Source: Antarcticimicrobium luteum (lineage in GTDB: Bacteria; Pseudomonadota; Alphaproteobacteria; Rhodobacterales; Rhodobacteraceae). From it: 64,000 nucleotides of DNA. This document shows, piece by piece, positions 1 to 7,613 of this stretch. Both the position numbers and the translations under genes were made by a program. The notes beneath the pieces were generated by a model. It searched no databases and was not told where the DNA came from. It worked only from the letters and a program-made list of their open reading frames with translations. Position 1 is the stretch's first letter. Each line of letters opens with the position of its first letter. Location of the stretch: the NCBI RefSeq assembly GCF_004358185.1, contig NZ_SMUV01000056.1, positions 20,700 to 84,699 on the forward strand. The letters run 5' to 3'.

Positions 1-1
1 C

Positions 2-352
2 CACTACGCCGGGAATGTGCTGGAAGCTGCGCTGAAAGCCTACCTTACCAAGAAGGGCGTCACGTTCAACGATCAGAGCGAGACTTTGAATGGCCTTTGG
101 CAACTCACACGCGATGATCTTGGGATCAACCCGAAAAACCTCGAAGCCAAGGACCTGAAAAAGATCGCGTCCGGGCTGAACAGCATAGTTGATGGGACGA
201 TGTATATGAGGAACAAGAAGAGCGGCGCGCATGGTCGAACAGAGGACCAGTTGCGCGCCGCGGTTCTTCGCCCGCGCCATGCTAGGTTAGTCATCCATTC
301 GGCGCATACGCTGGCGGCATATGTTCTGGAGTGCCTCGCGGACGCTCCATAG
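2..352 (+). CDS. Abi_C-domain abortive-infection protein, C-terminal part
   Basis: Only the C-terminal part is present: the reading frame is open to the first base, so the gene begins upstream. The features of the abortive-infection C-terminal (Abi_C) domain are visible: an LNSIVDG segment, then RNKKSGAHGR, then PRHARLVIHSAHTLAAYVLE near the end. In this family the RNK...AHGR and HARL...TLA blocks are the most conserved. Such proteins are linked to phage exclusion and are common cargo of phages and satellites, although the biochemical activity of the domain is not established. The gene lies at the left edge of the visible element and reads in the same direction as its replication genes. Confidence 0.72.
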   Translation, partial: HYAGNVLEAALKAYLTKKGVTFNDQSETLNGLWQLTRDDLGINPKNLEAKDLKKIASGLNSIVDGTMYMRNKKSGAHGRTEDQLRAAVLRPRHARLVIHSAHTLAAYVLECLADAP

Positions 353-414
353 AAACATGAAGCCCGCACCACTATATTGTGAGCGTCGGGCGCAAATGAA
401 TCATAGGTATAGTG

Positions 415-1503
415 ATGGCGGATGATAGCGATGAAGGCGAAGGGGAAGGCCGCAGGGCCTTTGATCTATCTGAGCTGACTGGGTTCGGCGAGGACTATTT
501 CAGCGCATCCGATAGGCTTGCCAGAGAGTACGAGAAGCTGAACCCGTCGCTATCTGCGATCACGAAAGCCTTTGAGGTGTCCGGGTTGGGAAGTCTATCC
601 AGCGTCATGGATGCGGCTGGGATGAACGCTGCTCAACAGGCACTTGGTTTGGGCAAAACCGGCGAAATCGGGCAGATCATGGACGATCTGACAGGCACCA
701 AGGCGCTCGCCGAAGCGACCCGCAGCCTTCAAATGCCGAGTGTTGGAATTCTTGCTGACCTTACCAAGAGCCTCGACTTGGTGGGTTTCAACGCGGCGGC
801 CCAACGAATCCTAGACACGGATAGCATGGTCGGAAGCACCTTCTCTCGCCTGACGCAGGATTTGCAAACCGGCATCGCGGTACAGGCGATGCGCGCCATG
901 GAAATGCCGGGCCTGCAAAATATTCTTGGAACTCTGAACACGGGCGGCATTGGACGGGCCATTGCCGATGCAAACCTCGCGCTTGGTGTCGGGCTGCCTG
1001 CAACGTTTGGGCAGGATTTGCAGTCGGCGGTTGGTGGCCTCGCCAACCATATGGGCGCGATGGGGGAAATTGGCCGCGCCCATCAGGCGGCATTCGAGAG
1101 TTTCCGGCTTACAAACCTTGAGACGCTGTTGGCCAAATCGTTGGCGGTCCATGAAGCGCTGCTGGAAGAACAGCAACAAGCTACGCTCGACGCGAAGGCC
1201 GAGGCGAAGTTCAACAGGCGTTTGGCCGTGGTACTCGCAGTCATCAACATCATCATGCTCCTAATGTCGATGGTCGGCACGATAGAGGACTGGATGACCG
1301 ATGAAGACGCCGCGACGAAGGCCAACACCGCCGCAATCGTGGAAATGCGTGACGCCTTTGACGCCATGGCGAGCGAAATGGAAGCCATGCGCGCGACACA
1401 GGAAGCCGAAGCAGAACGGCAGTCGGAAGCCGATGCTGAAATCGCTGGGATACTACGGGATATTGCCGACGCTCTTGCTGACCGAACGGAGACTGACGAA
1501 TGA
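415..1503 (+). CDS. hypothetical protein with one membrane span and C-terminal coiled coil
   Basis: I do not recognise a family. The N-terminus is acidic. A long alanine, glycine and leucine-rich region follows, with loosely repeated segments of the type MPxxxxILxxL. Around residues 264-285 there is one hydrophobic span (LAVVLAVINIIMLLMSMVG). The C-terminus is charged and predicted helical, rich in A, E, M and D, and looks like a coiled coil. GTG at 412 is an alternative start one codon before ATG 415. The gene is 62 bp downstream of the Abi_C gene on the same strand, so the two may form one cargo unit, for example a sensor with a membrane effector; this is inference from position only. Confidence 0.6.
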   Translation: MADDSDEGEGEGRRAFDLSELTGFGEDYFSASDRLAREYEKLNPSLSAITKAFEVSGLGSLSSVMDAAGMNAAQQALGLGKTGEIGQIMDDLTGTKALAEATRSLQMPSVGILADLTKSLDLVGFNAAAQRILDTDSMVGSTFSRLTQDLQTGIAVQAMRAMEMPGLQNILGTLNTGGIGRAIADANLALGVGLPATFGQDLQSAVGGLANHMGAMGEIGRAHQAAFESFRLTNLETLLAKSLAVHEALLEEQQQATLDAKAEAKFNRRLAVVLAVINIIMLLMSMVGTIEDWMTDEDAATKANTAAIVEMRDAFDAMASEMEAMRATQEAEAERQSEADAEIAGILRDIADALADRTETDE

Positions 1504-1634
1504 CGATGTGGAAGCGGATTCCTCAACGCTAGTCCGGTCGCATAGTTATCATAGGGCGCTGTGGACCTGAAACACATTCTCCAAAAAAGGTAGTTGACAA
1601 TCCGTCCGCGGCATGAACCGTTCGTGTCCCTCGC

Positions 1635-1663
1635 TTGACATTTTGATTCGTTTCATGTACAAG
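1635..1663 (+). promoter_or_regulatory. putative sigma-70 promoter of the HTH operon
   Basis: TTGACA at 1635-1640 is followed after 17 bp by TACAAG at 1658-1663. The -35 is a perfect consensus and the -10 is a weak match. It sits in the 248-bp gap before the HTH gene and would give a leader of about 80 nt containing two hairpins. Confidence 0.5.
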
Positions 1664-1677
1664 TGAAGCACATTCAG

Positions 1678-1717
1678 AGAACGCTGATGGCGTTCTAGAC
1701 AGTGCCGGGGGCACTGT
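1678..1717 (+). promoter_or_regulatory. two tandem hairpins in the HTH gene leader
   Basis: AGAACGC (1678-1684) pairs with GCGTTCT (1690-1696). ACAGTGCC (1699-1706) pairs with GGCACTGT (1710-1717) across a 3-nt loop. Both stems are perfect, lie downstream of the proposed promoter and end 25 bp before the ribosome-binding site. The second could also be a DNA operator. Neither has a following T-run, so a terminator is unlikely. Confidence 0.45.
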
Positions 1718-1751
1718 GAATCTTCACCGAAAAACAGAAATGGAGGGTCCA

Positions 1752-2318
1752 GTGGATCAGGGACTCCACACCGTATCCGTGCGGGATATTTGCGCGGTCT
1801 ATGACGTAACTACTCGCACCGTTAACCGGTGGCTGAATGAAAGCGGCGAACCCGCGCCACGTTTCCGGGGTGGGGAAGAAGCCTACTTCGCGATAGCAGA
1901 CTTGATGCTACGCATTCCGCGTGACCCTGCGCCGTTGCTGTCGTTGGATCGCCAGCGGCGACCGGACGCATCGCCCGAGATCGGTTTAGGCTACGAGATC
2001 ACCAAGCGCGCAAAGCGCCTCTGGATGGTTATTACGCCCGAGCAGCGGCAGAAAATGTCCGAGGTGCAGGCGGCATATCGAGAGGCGGTGGCGCGTGCCT
2101 TCTGGGAAAAGGTCCTGTTTCTGGACTCGGATCACCTCACGCAATCTCTCTCGCTGCATCCTGCCATCCTACAGGCTGTGGTCGGAAATGCCGATTTGCC
2201 AGAGGACTGGGAAGACTTCTGCATCGCATTCACCCTCGCAAACACGTCGCCTAAGAGCCTTTGGCGGCTGACGAAATCACATACCTATAACGAAGGAAAA
2301 ACTACCCATGCCGCATGA
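1752..2318 (+). CDS. helix-turn-helix protein (excisionase/MerR-like N-terminus)
   Basis: The N-terminal segment TVSVRDICAVYDVTTRTVNRW reads as a helix-turn-helix of the kind found in excisionase and MerR-type DNA-binding domains, near residues 6-26 of the proposed product. The remaining 160 residues match nothing I recognise. I chose GTG 1752 because GGAGGG lies just upstream at 1742-1747; the frame is open further up, to GTG 1716 and ATG 1740. The gene is the first of a tightly packed run that continues to 3043, and its 3' end overlaps the next gene by 11 bp. A role as early regulator or directionality factor of the element is plausible but inferred. Confidence 0.6.
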   Translation: MDQGLHTVSVRDICAVYDVTTRTVNRWLNESGEPAPRFRGGEEAYFAIADLMLRIPRDPAPLLSLDRQRRPDASPEIGLGYEITKRAKRLWMVITPEQRQKMSEVQAAYREAVARAFWEKVLFLDSDHLTQSLSLHPAILQAVVGNADLPEDWEDFCIAFTLANTSPKSLWRLTKSHTYNEGKTTHAA

Positions 2319-2718
2319 TAGCGATTTTCAGATCACCGACGAGATGATCGAATTCAACACCGAAGCCCGTGGCGCGACCGCTGCGCTATTGGAAAACCTC
2401 AAATCCACATCCGCCGGTGCGCGCCTATCGGCCACCATCGCCAAGGTTACTGGATTGGTGGCCCAGAGATACGGGGTCGTGATCGACAGTGATAGCGCCC
2501 TTATGTTGCCGGGTGTCAAAGCGGCGGTGATGGGGTCTGACCTTCTTGATGAAGACAGTCTCTTGTTTGCCGCCGAGCAAAAGATTGCCGCCGTGGCCTT
2601 CAAGGCTCTGGGTGGGTCTAACGGGGGAGGGGCCAGCGACACACGAGTCCCCGACAACTTCGATACTATGTCCCCTCAGGCGCGCATCAACTGGGCGCGA
2701 CAGAACGGGGTTGCGTGA
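2308..2718 (+). CDS. hypothetical element protein (136 aa)
   Basis: No family recognised. The product is alanine-rich and soluble, with no membrane segment, and ends in FDTMSPQARINWARQNG, which resembles short C-terminal helices of phage proteins. ATG 2308 is preceded by GAAGGA. It overlaps the HTH gene by 11 bp, and its TGA stop shares bases with the ATG of the following 22-codon ORF, so translation across the group is probably coupled. Confidence 0.6.
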   Translation: MPHDSDFQITDEMIEFNTEARGATAALLENLKSTSAGARLSATIAKVTGLVAQRYGVVIDSDSALMLPGVKAAVMGSDLLDEDSLLFAAEQKIAAVAFKALGGSNGGGASDTRVPDNFDTMSPQARINWARQNGVA

Positions 2719-2786
2719 TGAGCTGGCAAGATAAGCAACTAATCGTTCTCCAAGCGAACGTTGGTACGGGGAAGGCGGTTCAATGA
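2718..2786 (+). CDS. 22-codon ORF coupled to both neighbours
   Basis: ATG at 2718 overlaps the upstream stop (TGATG, 2716-2720), and the TGA stop at 2784-2786 overlaps the ATG 2783 of the next gene. The peptide begins MSWQDKQLIVLQANV and carries no recognisable domain. It could be a real microprotein or only a coupling device that carries ribosomes from the 136-aa gene to the 86-aa gene. It is too short to judge by composition. Confidence 0.4.
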   Translation: MSWQDKQLIVLQANVGTGKAVQ

Positions 2787-3043
2787 TTGCCGATATCGAC
2801 CGCGTCACCGACCAGCTTAAGGCCGAACTGGCGCAGATCGCAGCCGTGCACGGAGTCGCAGTGGTGGACCTGCGCGCGAGCGAGGTCCGCAGCCGCTACG
2901 GTGTAAACGGAACCGTGATGGCGCGGGCGCTGCGCAACGCTGGATTTTGGCTGTGCGATGACAACCGCTGGCGAGCGATTGCGGGCGCGTCACAGATCGC
3001 AATTACAGGGACGACCAGCGACGGGGGCACTCCCGCCCCCTGA
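2783..3043 (+). CDS. hypothetical element protein (86 aa)
   Basis: A small soluble protein with no recognised family. The central part (VVDLRASEVRSRYGVNGTVMARALRNAGF) could form a small DNA-binding helix pair with an R/K-rich face, but this is weak. The start overlaps the preceding 22-codon ORF, which supports ATG 2783. The last codons contain a GGGGGC/GCCCCC pair (3023-3028 with 3035-3040) without a T-run. Confidence 0.55.
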   Translation: MIADIDRVTDQLKAELAQIAAVHGVAVVDLRASEVRSRYGVNGTVMARALRNAGFWLCDDNRWRAIAGASQIAITGTTSDGGTPAP

Positions 3044-3278
3044 GGCGTTGGGGAAGGGCGGGGCGTCTGCCACGGCAGTCAGCCCGCCCGATGACCAATC
3101 CCCCGCGACAAGTCCAGCGGCGCGGGGTGGGGAGTGTGGCCCCCGAGGGGCGGCGGTTTCGTGTCACGCCGCCGCCCCACTATCAGAATACCTGCGCGAC
3201 CGCAGAACCGTGCCGGACAGGCGGCGGGGTGGTGGAAGGTAACTGTCCCGCGCGCCACGCATCGAGAAAGGAAAGAGT
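3044..3278. other. gene-free stretch with GC-rich stem-loop
   Basis: This 235-bp stretch has no convincing gene. It holds a 9-bp perfect stem, GGGGCGGCG at 3147-3155 pairing with CGCCGCCCC at 3170-3178. It is markedly richer in G and C than the flanking element genes. It could be a structured leader of the 48-codon gene at 3279 or a small RNA; no promoter or T-run terminator was seen. Confidence 0.4.
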
Positions 3279-3425
3279 ATGACGAAGGCACAGGTCGCGA
3301 CGGCGGAAGTGATGGAGATTTGCGAGAAGCTGGATGATCTGAGCGCGAATCCGGTGAACGGCGGGGACATGGTCCGCTTACTCGGTCTCTCAAGAAAGCA
3401 CTGGATCGGCAGGCCCGCGAGATGA
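3279..3425 (+). CDS. small hypothetical protein (48 aa)
   Basis: ATG 3279 is preceded by GAAAGGAAAGAG, a good ribosome-binding site. The product begins MTKAQVATAEVMEICEKLDD and contains a short LLGLSRKHW segment that could be part of a small HTH. No family is recognised. The gene stands alone between two non-coding stretches, and its size is typical of phage or satellite regulators. Confidence 0.45.
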   Translation: MTKAQVATAEVMEICEKLDDLSANPVNGGDMVRLLGLSRKHWIGRPAR

Positions 3426-3693
3426 AGAAGCAGGCCGATATAGGCCTGTGTCAGGAAAACCGGACATTTCCCGTTGCAGCGCCGCAACACGGCCCGAAAA
3501 GCGACACATGCAATGCGGGATTGTGGGCGGTGAAGATCACCCAAAAGGGCGTCTTTTCGTCTTCATGACGAACCATTTTTGATCGGACGGTCAAGGAGTC
3601 GTCTTTAAGGTAAATGTCCGAATTTAATGAATATTTTCAGAGTTCGCAGTTGCGGCTATGCTGGTCATGCAACCATGAGAAGGAGAACTAAGC
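3426..3693. promoter_or_regulatory. AT-rich regulatory stretch with dyads, possible operator or origin
   Basis: There is no gene here. CAGGCC (3431-3436) pairs with GGCCTG (3443-3448). TTCGTC (3556-3561) and GACGAA (3567-3572) form a dyad. The heptamer TCGTCTT occurs at 3557-3563 and 3599-3605; the second copy lies in AGTCGTCTTTAAG, which recurs at 11,111-11,123 inside a perfect palindrome upstream of the PrtN-like gene. CGGACATTT (3461-3469) recurs inverted at 3612-3620. The stretch 3570-3660 is AT-rich and lies upstream of the primase operon, so it may be a regulated promoter or a replication origin. Confidence 0.45.
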
Positions 3694-3870
3694 ATGACCG
3701 TAGATCAGACAATCACCGGCGCCATGACCTTGAGTGACACTATCGCAGAAAGTGTCCTGTCCAGCCGTTCGAACGGGGCGGCAATCGCCGCAGCAGAACA
3801 GCTTCTGATCGTCCTGAGGGCGCAGGCCGAATTGATCGGGCGCGATAACGTGGTGCCGCTTAATGGATAA
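3694..3870 (+). CDS. small hypothetical protein (58 aa)
   Basis: ATG 3694 follows GAGAAGGAGA, a strong ribosome-binding site. The product begins MTVDQTITGAMTLSDTIAE and has an alanine-rich amphipathic helix in its second half. No family recognised. The stop overlaps the start of the 126-aa gene (ATGGATAA at 3863-3870), so the two are coupled. It is the first gene after the AT-rich regulatory stretch. Confidence 0.55.
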   Translation: MTVDQTITGAMTLSDTIAESVLSSRSNGAAIAAAEQLLIVLRAQAELIGRDNVVPLNG

Positions 3871-4243
3871 GCCGCGCATCAAGTTAAAGGTATGGGGCAA
3901 GGACCGCAATTTTAACCACCTCAAGTGCTGTGCGCTTTCGCGTACACGGGAAGGCGACCCGCGTTACTACAAGGAGGCCGAGGAACAGCACGGGGAACGT
4001 GCAATGGTCAATTACATCCGTCATGAGTACACCAATTATGATGACCTCATTGAACGGGGATATGACCGTGACGAAGTCCGCCCGTTGGTGCTTCGAAGGA
4101 TCGGGGAAGCGTACCCCTCCCTGCTTAGGGAGTGCACCCGTCAGGGCGCGGATATGACGGGCTACAAGTTTGATCTGGTGCCTAACGAGCAAGGAATCTT
4201 GCAACGTGTTTGGCGGCACGATCAAGTCGCCAGACCCGTCTAA
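3863..4243 (+). CDS. hypothetical element protein (126 aa)
   Basis: A soluble, charged protein with no recognised domain. Its N-terminus is basic (KPRIKLKVWGKDRNFNHLK), and two cysteines follow near residues 22-23. Its start overlaps the stop of the 58-aa gene by 8 bp, and it precedes the primase gene by 124 bp. Position suggests an accessory replication or regulatory role, but nothing in the sequence proves it. Confidence 0.55.
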   Translation: MDKPRIKLKVWGKDRNFNHLKCCALSRTREGDPRYYKEAEEQHGERAMVNYIRHEYTNYDDLIERGYDRDEVRPLVLRRIGEAYPSLLRECTRQGADMTGYKFDLVPNEQGILQRVWRHDQVARPV

Positions 4244-4260
4244 TACAACACGATAGAGCC

Positions 4261-4276
4261 GTCCCCTAACGGGGGC
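4261..4276 (+). other. short hairpin with a TAAC loop
   Basis: GTCCCC pairs with GGGGGC around TAAC (one G-T wobble). The same core appears reversed in the terminator-like hairpin at 12,060-12,092. There is no T-run after it, so here it may be a weak or Rho-assisted terminator, or an RNA processing site between the 126-aa gene and the primase. Confidence 0.35.
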
Positions 4277-4367
4277 ACAACGTAAGATCGGACCCACCGA
4301 ATACAATGTCCGCACAACGCCGATTCAGGCGGCGGGTGAGGTGCGTCCAAAATATGGAGCAGTAAAA

Positions 4368-7300
4368 ATGAATCTTTCAGCGGCGCAGGCGTTCGAGACC
4401 GCCGGGGCAGGAGCACGGGAAGCGTGGGCGGAGGTGATCCAGTTCCCCATTAACCTGATGGGGGGCCGCGTTAGCGGCGGCAAGACTGCCGAACCGGCGT
4501 TCGACATGGAAGCGGAGCGCGGCGAGGATATCAACGACGCCGCCACCTACGGCGGAATGTCGGAAGGGCTTGCGGAGTTTCTGAACAAGGACGCCACGTT
4601 CCTGATCGGCCAGATGTGGGGCGCAAAGGATCGCCGCAACACACAGGACGGCGATTGGCAGGCTGTGACCATGCCGTGGGGCCGCTGGATCGAAGGCGGA
4701 CCCGCGACGGGCAAGCGCCCGGTGTGGGGCTTCTCCCGCCACCCAGAGGGAAAGCACAAGGAAGGGGCATCCATCGTTCTAGGATCGTCAATCGAAGGCG
4801 CGCGCAAAGCAAATGCAATGGACGAGATGTACGCCCTTGGTCTCGATATCGACTCCGGGGCGGCGCTGGATGATGTAATCGCCACGGTCCGCCGCAAGAA
4901 CCTGTGCGCCCTGATCTATACCAGCCACAGCCACGGCAAGCGCGGCCTTGAGCTAAAGCGCGATGACGTCATGCGCAAACTCGGGATCGACACGGACCCG
5001 ACCTTGCCGCAGGTACAAGAGTATCTGAGGGCGCACAGCAAGAGCCGGTACGAGGAATCTTTCGTCGCCGCCGTGACCATCGCAGACCAAAAGCGCCAGA
5101 CCAAGGAAGGCGTTAAGATTGCGCTGGACACACCGCCGCTGGATAAGTTCCGCATCATCTTCCCGCTTGCCGACGCGGTGAAGCTGATCGACCTTGCTCC
5201 AACGCAGTCTGCGGCCCTTGAGGTGTGGGAAGACAAGATCACCGGCATGGCCCAGCGTGAACTTGGAATCCACTTCGACACGTCGTGTACTGACCCGTCG
5301 CGCCTGTTCTATACCGCGCGGCATGCCAAGGAATCCGAATGGGACTGCCTGATCCTGTGGGGCGAACCGCTGCGGTTCGAAGACGTGCCCACGATGAAAA
5401 AGGCGGAGTATACCCGGACCCGTGGCGGCGGCAACGCGTTCAGCATCGCCGGGGGCGATGCTGAAAAAGCGCCCGAGGCCGTCACCCCGTCCGGGAAGAG
5501 CCTCAACGAATGGCACTTCAGTCGCGGCGGCGCGAAAGACAGATTCCAACTGGCGTCTTTGCTGGAAGACCTGTGCCCGGACAAGATCCGCCATGCCGGG
5601 GGCGAGGCTCAGGGGCAGGTGCACACAGAATGCCCGTTCGAGCATGAGCACTCGAAATGGGGCGGCACCGCCACGATGGCAATCGACGCCATGGACGCAG
5701 ACAGAGGCTATTGGACGTGGTTCTGTCACCACGACTCCTGCCAAGGACGGCACAAGCTTCAGTTTCTGGAAGAGGCCTTGAATCAAGGTTGGTTTACAGA
5801 GGAAGACCTATTCAACGAGGATGGGCCGTACCTGTTGCCGCCGGGCGAGGAAGTCACCGGCACGCCAGGACGGCAAGACAGTGGTTCGGAAGTGGCCGCG
5901 TCAGCGGCTGACGCCGCCAACTACTTCGTACAGGCCGGGGAATTCGACAAGAACACCCGAGGGGTGGACGTCGAAAAGTGGATGAAGCAATTCGCTGGTA
6001 AGGAACTGGACCCGGCGGACAAAAACCAAATCACCGATATCATCGTGGAACGGACGCCGCTCGGTAAGCGCGATGTAAACAAGATGTGGTCCAAGGTGGA
6101 CCGCGTAAAAGAGCGCATGGCGGCGAACGAGGCTAAGGCCAAGGCGGACGACTCCGGCGTGATCATGACGGACGGCGACTTCACCGACATGTGCGACAAG
6201 GCGCAGGGCATGGTAGACGCGGCTAACGCCGCCACGCCCTTCCTGTTCGTCCGGGGCGGGGAACTGTGCACCGTGCAAGAGGACGATGGAATCTCCGGCA
6301 TCAAGGTTCTGTCGTCGCAAGGTGCGTTTGCTTACTACCTCAACACGGCGGCACGGTTCGCCAAGCGCATGGGCGATGACGTACAAGGCGCGCCTGCACC
6401 TATCGAGGTGGAAAAGCACCTGTATCACGCGCCGCGTAATCGCTACCCCGGCTTGAAGGGTGTGACGTCCAATCCGTTCTTTACGAAAACTGGTGATCTG
6501 GTGACACAGCCGGGATATCACGACGAGTCTCAGATGTACTACGCGCCCGGTGATTTTGTGGTCCCCGGCGTCAGCCGGAATCCGTCACTGGAGGAGGCCA
6601 AGGCCGCGATTGATATGCTGGCGGATGCACTGGCAGACTTCCCCTTCGATGGGCTGACCCGCGCGCAGATCAAAGAACAGTTTTGGGAAGGTGGAGTCCC
6701 GTCTCTGGTCAACTTCCTGTCGGCGCTTCTGCTGCCGTTCATGCGTGAAATGATCGACGGCAGGACGCCGGGGCACGCGATCAACAAGCCCTGTCCCGGC
6801 ACCGGTGCAAGCTACCTTGTGGATGTTCTGAGTATCATCAATACCGGGGAAGATACGCCCGCGCACAAACCATCCGAGGACAAAGCGGAGTTTGCCAAGG
6901 CGCTGGTGGGGCTGTTGCTGGACGGTGACCCTATCATCAACTTGGATAATATCAGCGCCGGTATGGATAGCGGAGAACTTGCGGCGGCGATGACATCAAG
7001 CAAATACTTCCCCCGGATTCTCGGGAAGTCTGAGACCCGGAAGATTGCCGTTACTTGCCTTTGGCTTCTGACTGCGAACAAGCTGGAACTGTCCGATGAA
7101 CTGAAACGGCGCTGCATCCTGATCGCTCTGAATGCCAACATGGAAAATCCGGAAGACCGGACGGGATTCCAGCGCTCCGATATCCGGGGATATGTCCGCG
7201 AGAACCGGGCGGAATTCGTTCATGCTTGCCTGACGATCATTCAATTCTGGGTAGCCTCAGGCATGGAACAGGATGACACCAAGCACCTAGCCTCATTCGA

Positions 7301-7613
7301 GAACTGGGCGCGCGTCATGGGCGGGGTGTGGAAAGCATGTGAGGTGCCGGGATTCATGGGCAACATGCACATGTTGAAAACACTGACCGATGGCAAGCGC
7401 GACGAAATGGGCGAGTTGATTCAGGCGCTGGTGGATGCTGCGGTATCGACCGACAAGGAATTGACTGCCGAGTCCTACCTGTTCAAGGCGCGCAAGGCAG
7501 GGAGCGACGACAAGTTCCTGAGCGTGATGGGCGTGCTGAACGCGTTCGAAGAGCCGCCACGGTTCGCGAAATGGGGAGGCGTTGAACGAGTCGAAGGCTG
7601 GTCTCGCCTCTGA
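4368..7613 (+). CDS. primase/superfamily 3-like helicase replication protein
   Basis: This is probably the element's replication initiator, with primase and helicase parts. ATG 4368 follows GGAG by 8 bp. Features of an archaeo-eukaryotic-type primase are DID at residues 160-162, SHSHGK at 186-191, FRIIFPL at 261-267 and CTDPSRLFY at 307-315. A cysteine/histidine cluster (C422, C453, C458 and nearby histidines) may bind zinc. The ATPase part has GTGAS at 811-815, Walker B-like PIINLDN at 855-861, then RILGKSE and LLTANKLEL. The usual Walker A lysine is replaced by Ala814 (codon 6807-6809), so ATP hydrolysis may be impaired unless a nearby residue compensates. The 3' end overlaps the tape-measure fragment by 32 bp. 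Confidence 0.75.
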   Translation: MNLSAAQAFETAGAGAREAWAEVIQFPINLMGGRVSGGKTAEPAFDMEAERGEDINDAATYGGMSEGLAEFLNKDATFLIGQMWGAKDRRNTQDGDWQAVTMPWGRWIEGGPATGKRPVWGFSRHPEGKHKEGASIVLGSSIEGARKANAMDEMYALGLDIDSGAALDDVIATVRRKNLCALIYTSHSHGKRGLELKRDDVMRKLGIDTDPTLPQVQEYLRAHSKSRYEESFVAAVTIADQKRQTKEGVKIALDTPPLDKFRIIFPLADAVKLIDLAPTQSAALEVWEDKITGMAQRELGIHFDTSCTDPSRLFYTARHAKESEWDCLILWGEPLRFEDVPTMKKAEYTRTRGGGNAFSIAGGDAEKAPEAVTPSGKSLNEWHFSRGGAKDRFQLASLLEDLCPDKIRHAGGEAQGQVHTECPFEHEHSKWGGTATMAIDAMDADRGYWTWFCHHDSCQGRHKLQFLEEALNQGWFTEEDLFNEDGPYLLPPGEEVTGTPGRQDSGSEVAASAADAANYFVQAGEFDKNTRGVDVEKWMKQFAGKELDPADKNQITDIIVERTPLGKRDVNKMWSKVDRVKERMAANEAKAKADDSGVIMTDGDFTDMCDKAQGMVDAANAATPFLFVRGGELCTVQEDDGISGIKVLSSQGAFAYYLNTAARFAKRMGDDVQGAPAPIEVEKHLYHAPRNRYPGLKGVTSNPFFTKTGDLVTQPGYHDESQMYYAPGDFVVPGVSRNPSLEEAKAAIDMLADALADFPFDGLTRAQIKEQFWEGGVPSLVNFLSALLLPFMREMIDGRTPGHAINKPCPGTGASYLVDVLSIINTGEDTPAHKPSEDKAEFAKALVGLLLDGDPIINLDNISAGMDSGELAAAMTSSKYFPRILGKSETRKIAVTCLWLLTANKLELSDELKRRCILIALNANMENPEDRTGFQRSDIRGYVRENRAEFVHACLTIIQFWVASGMEQDDTKHLASFENWARVMGGVWKACEVPGFMGNMHMLKTLTDGKRDEMGELIQALVDAAVSTDKELTAESYLFKARKAGSDDKFLSVMGVLNAFEEPPRFAKWGGVERVEGWSRL

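Noticed and set aside
3023..3040. GGGGGC/GCCCCC pair as a terminator
   Set aside because: It lies inside the last codons of a gene and is not followed by a T-run.
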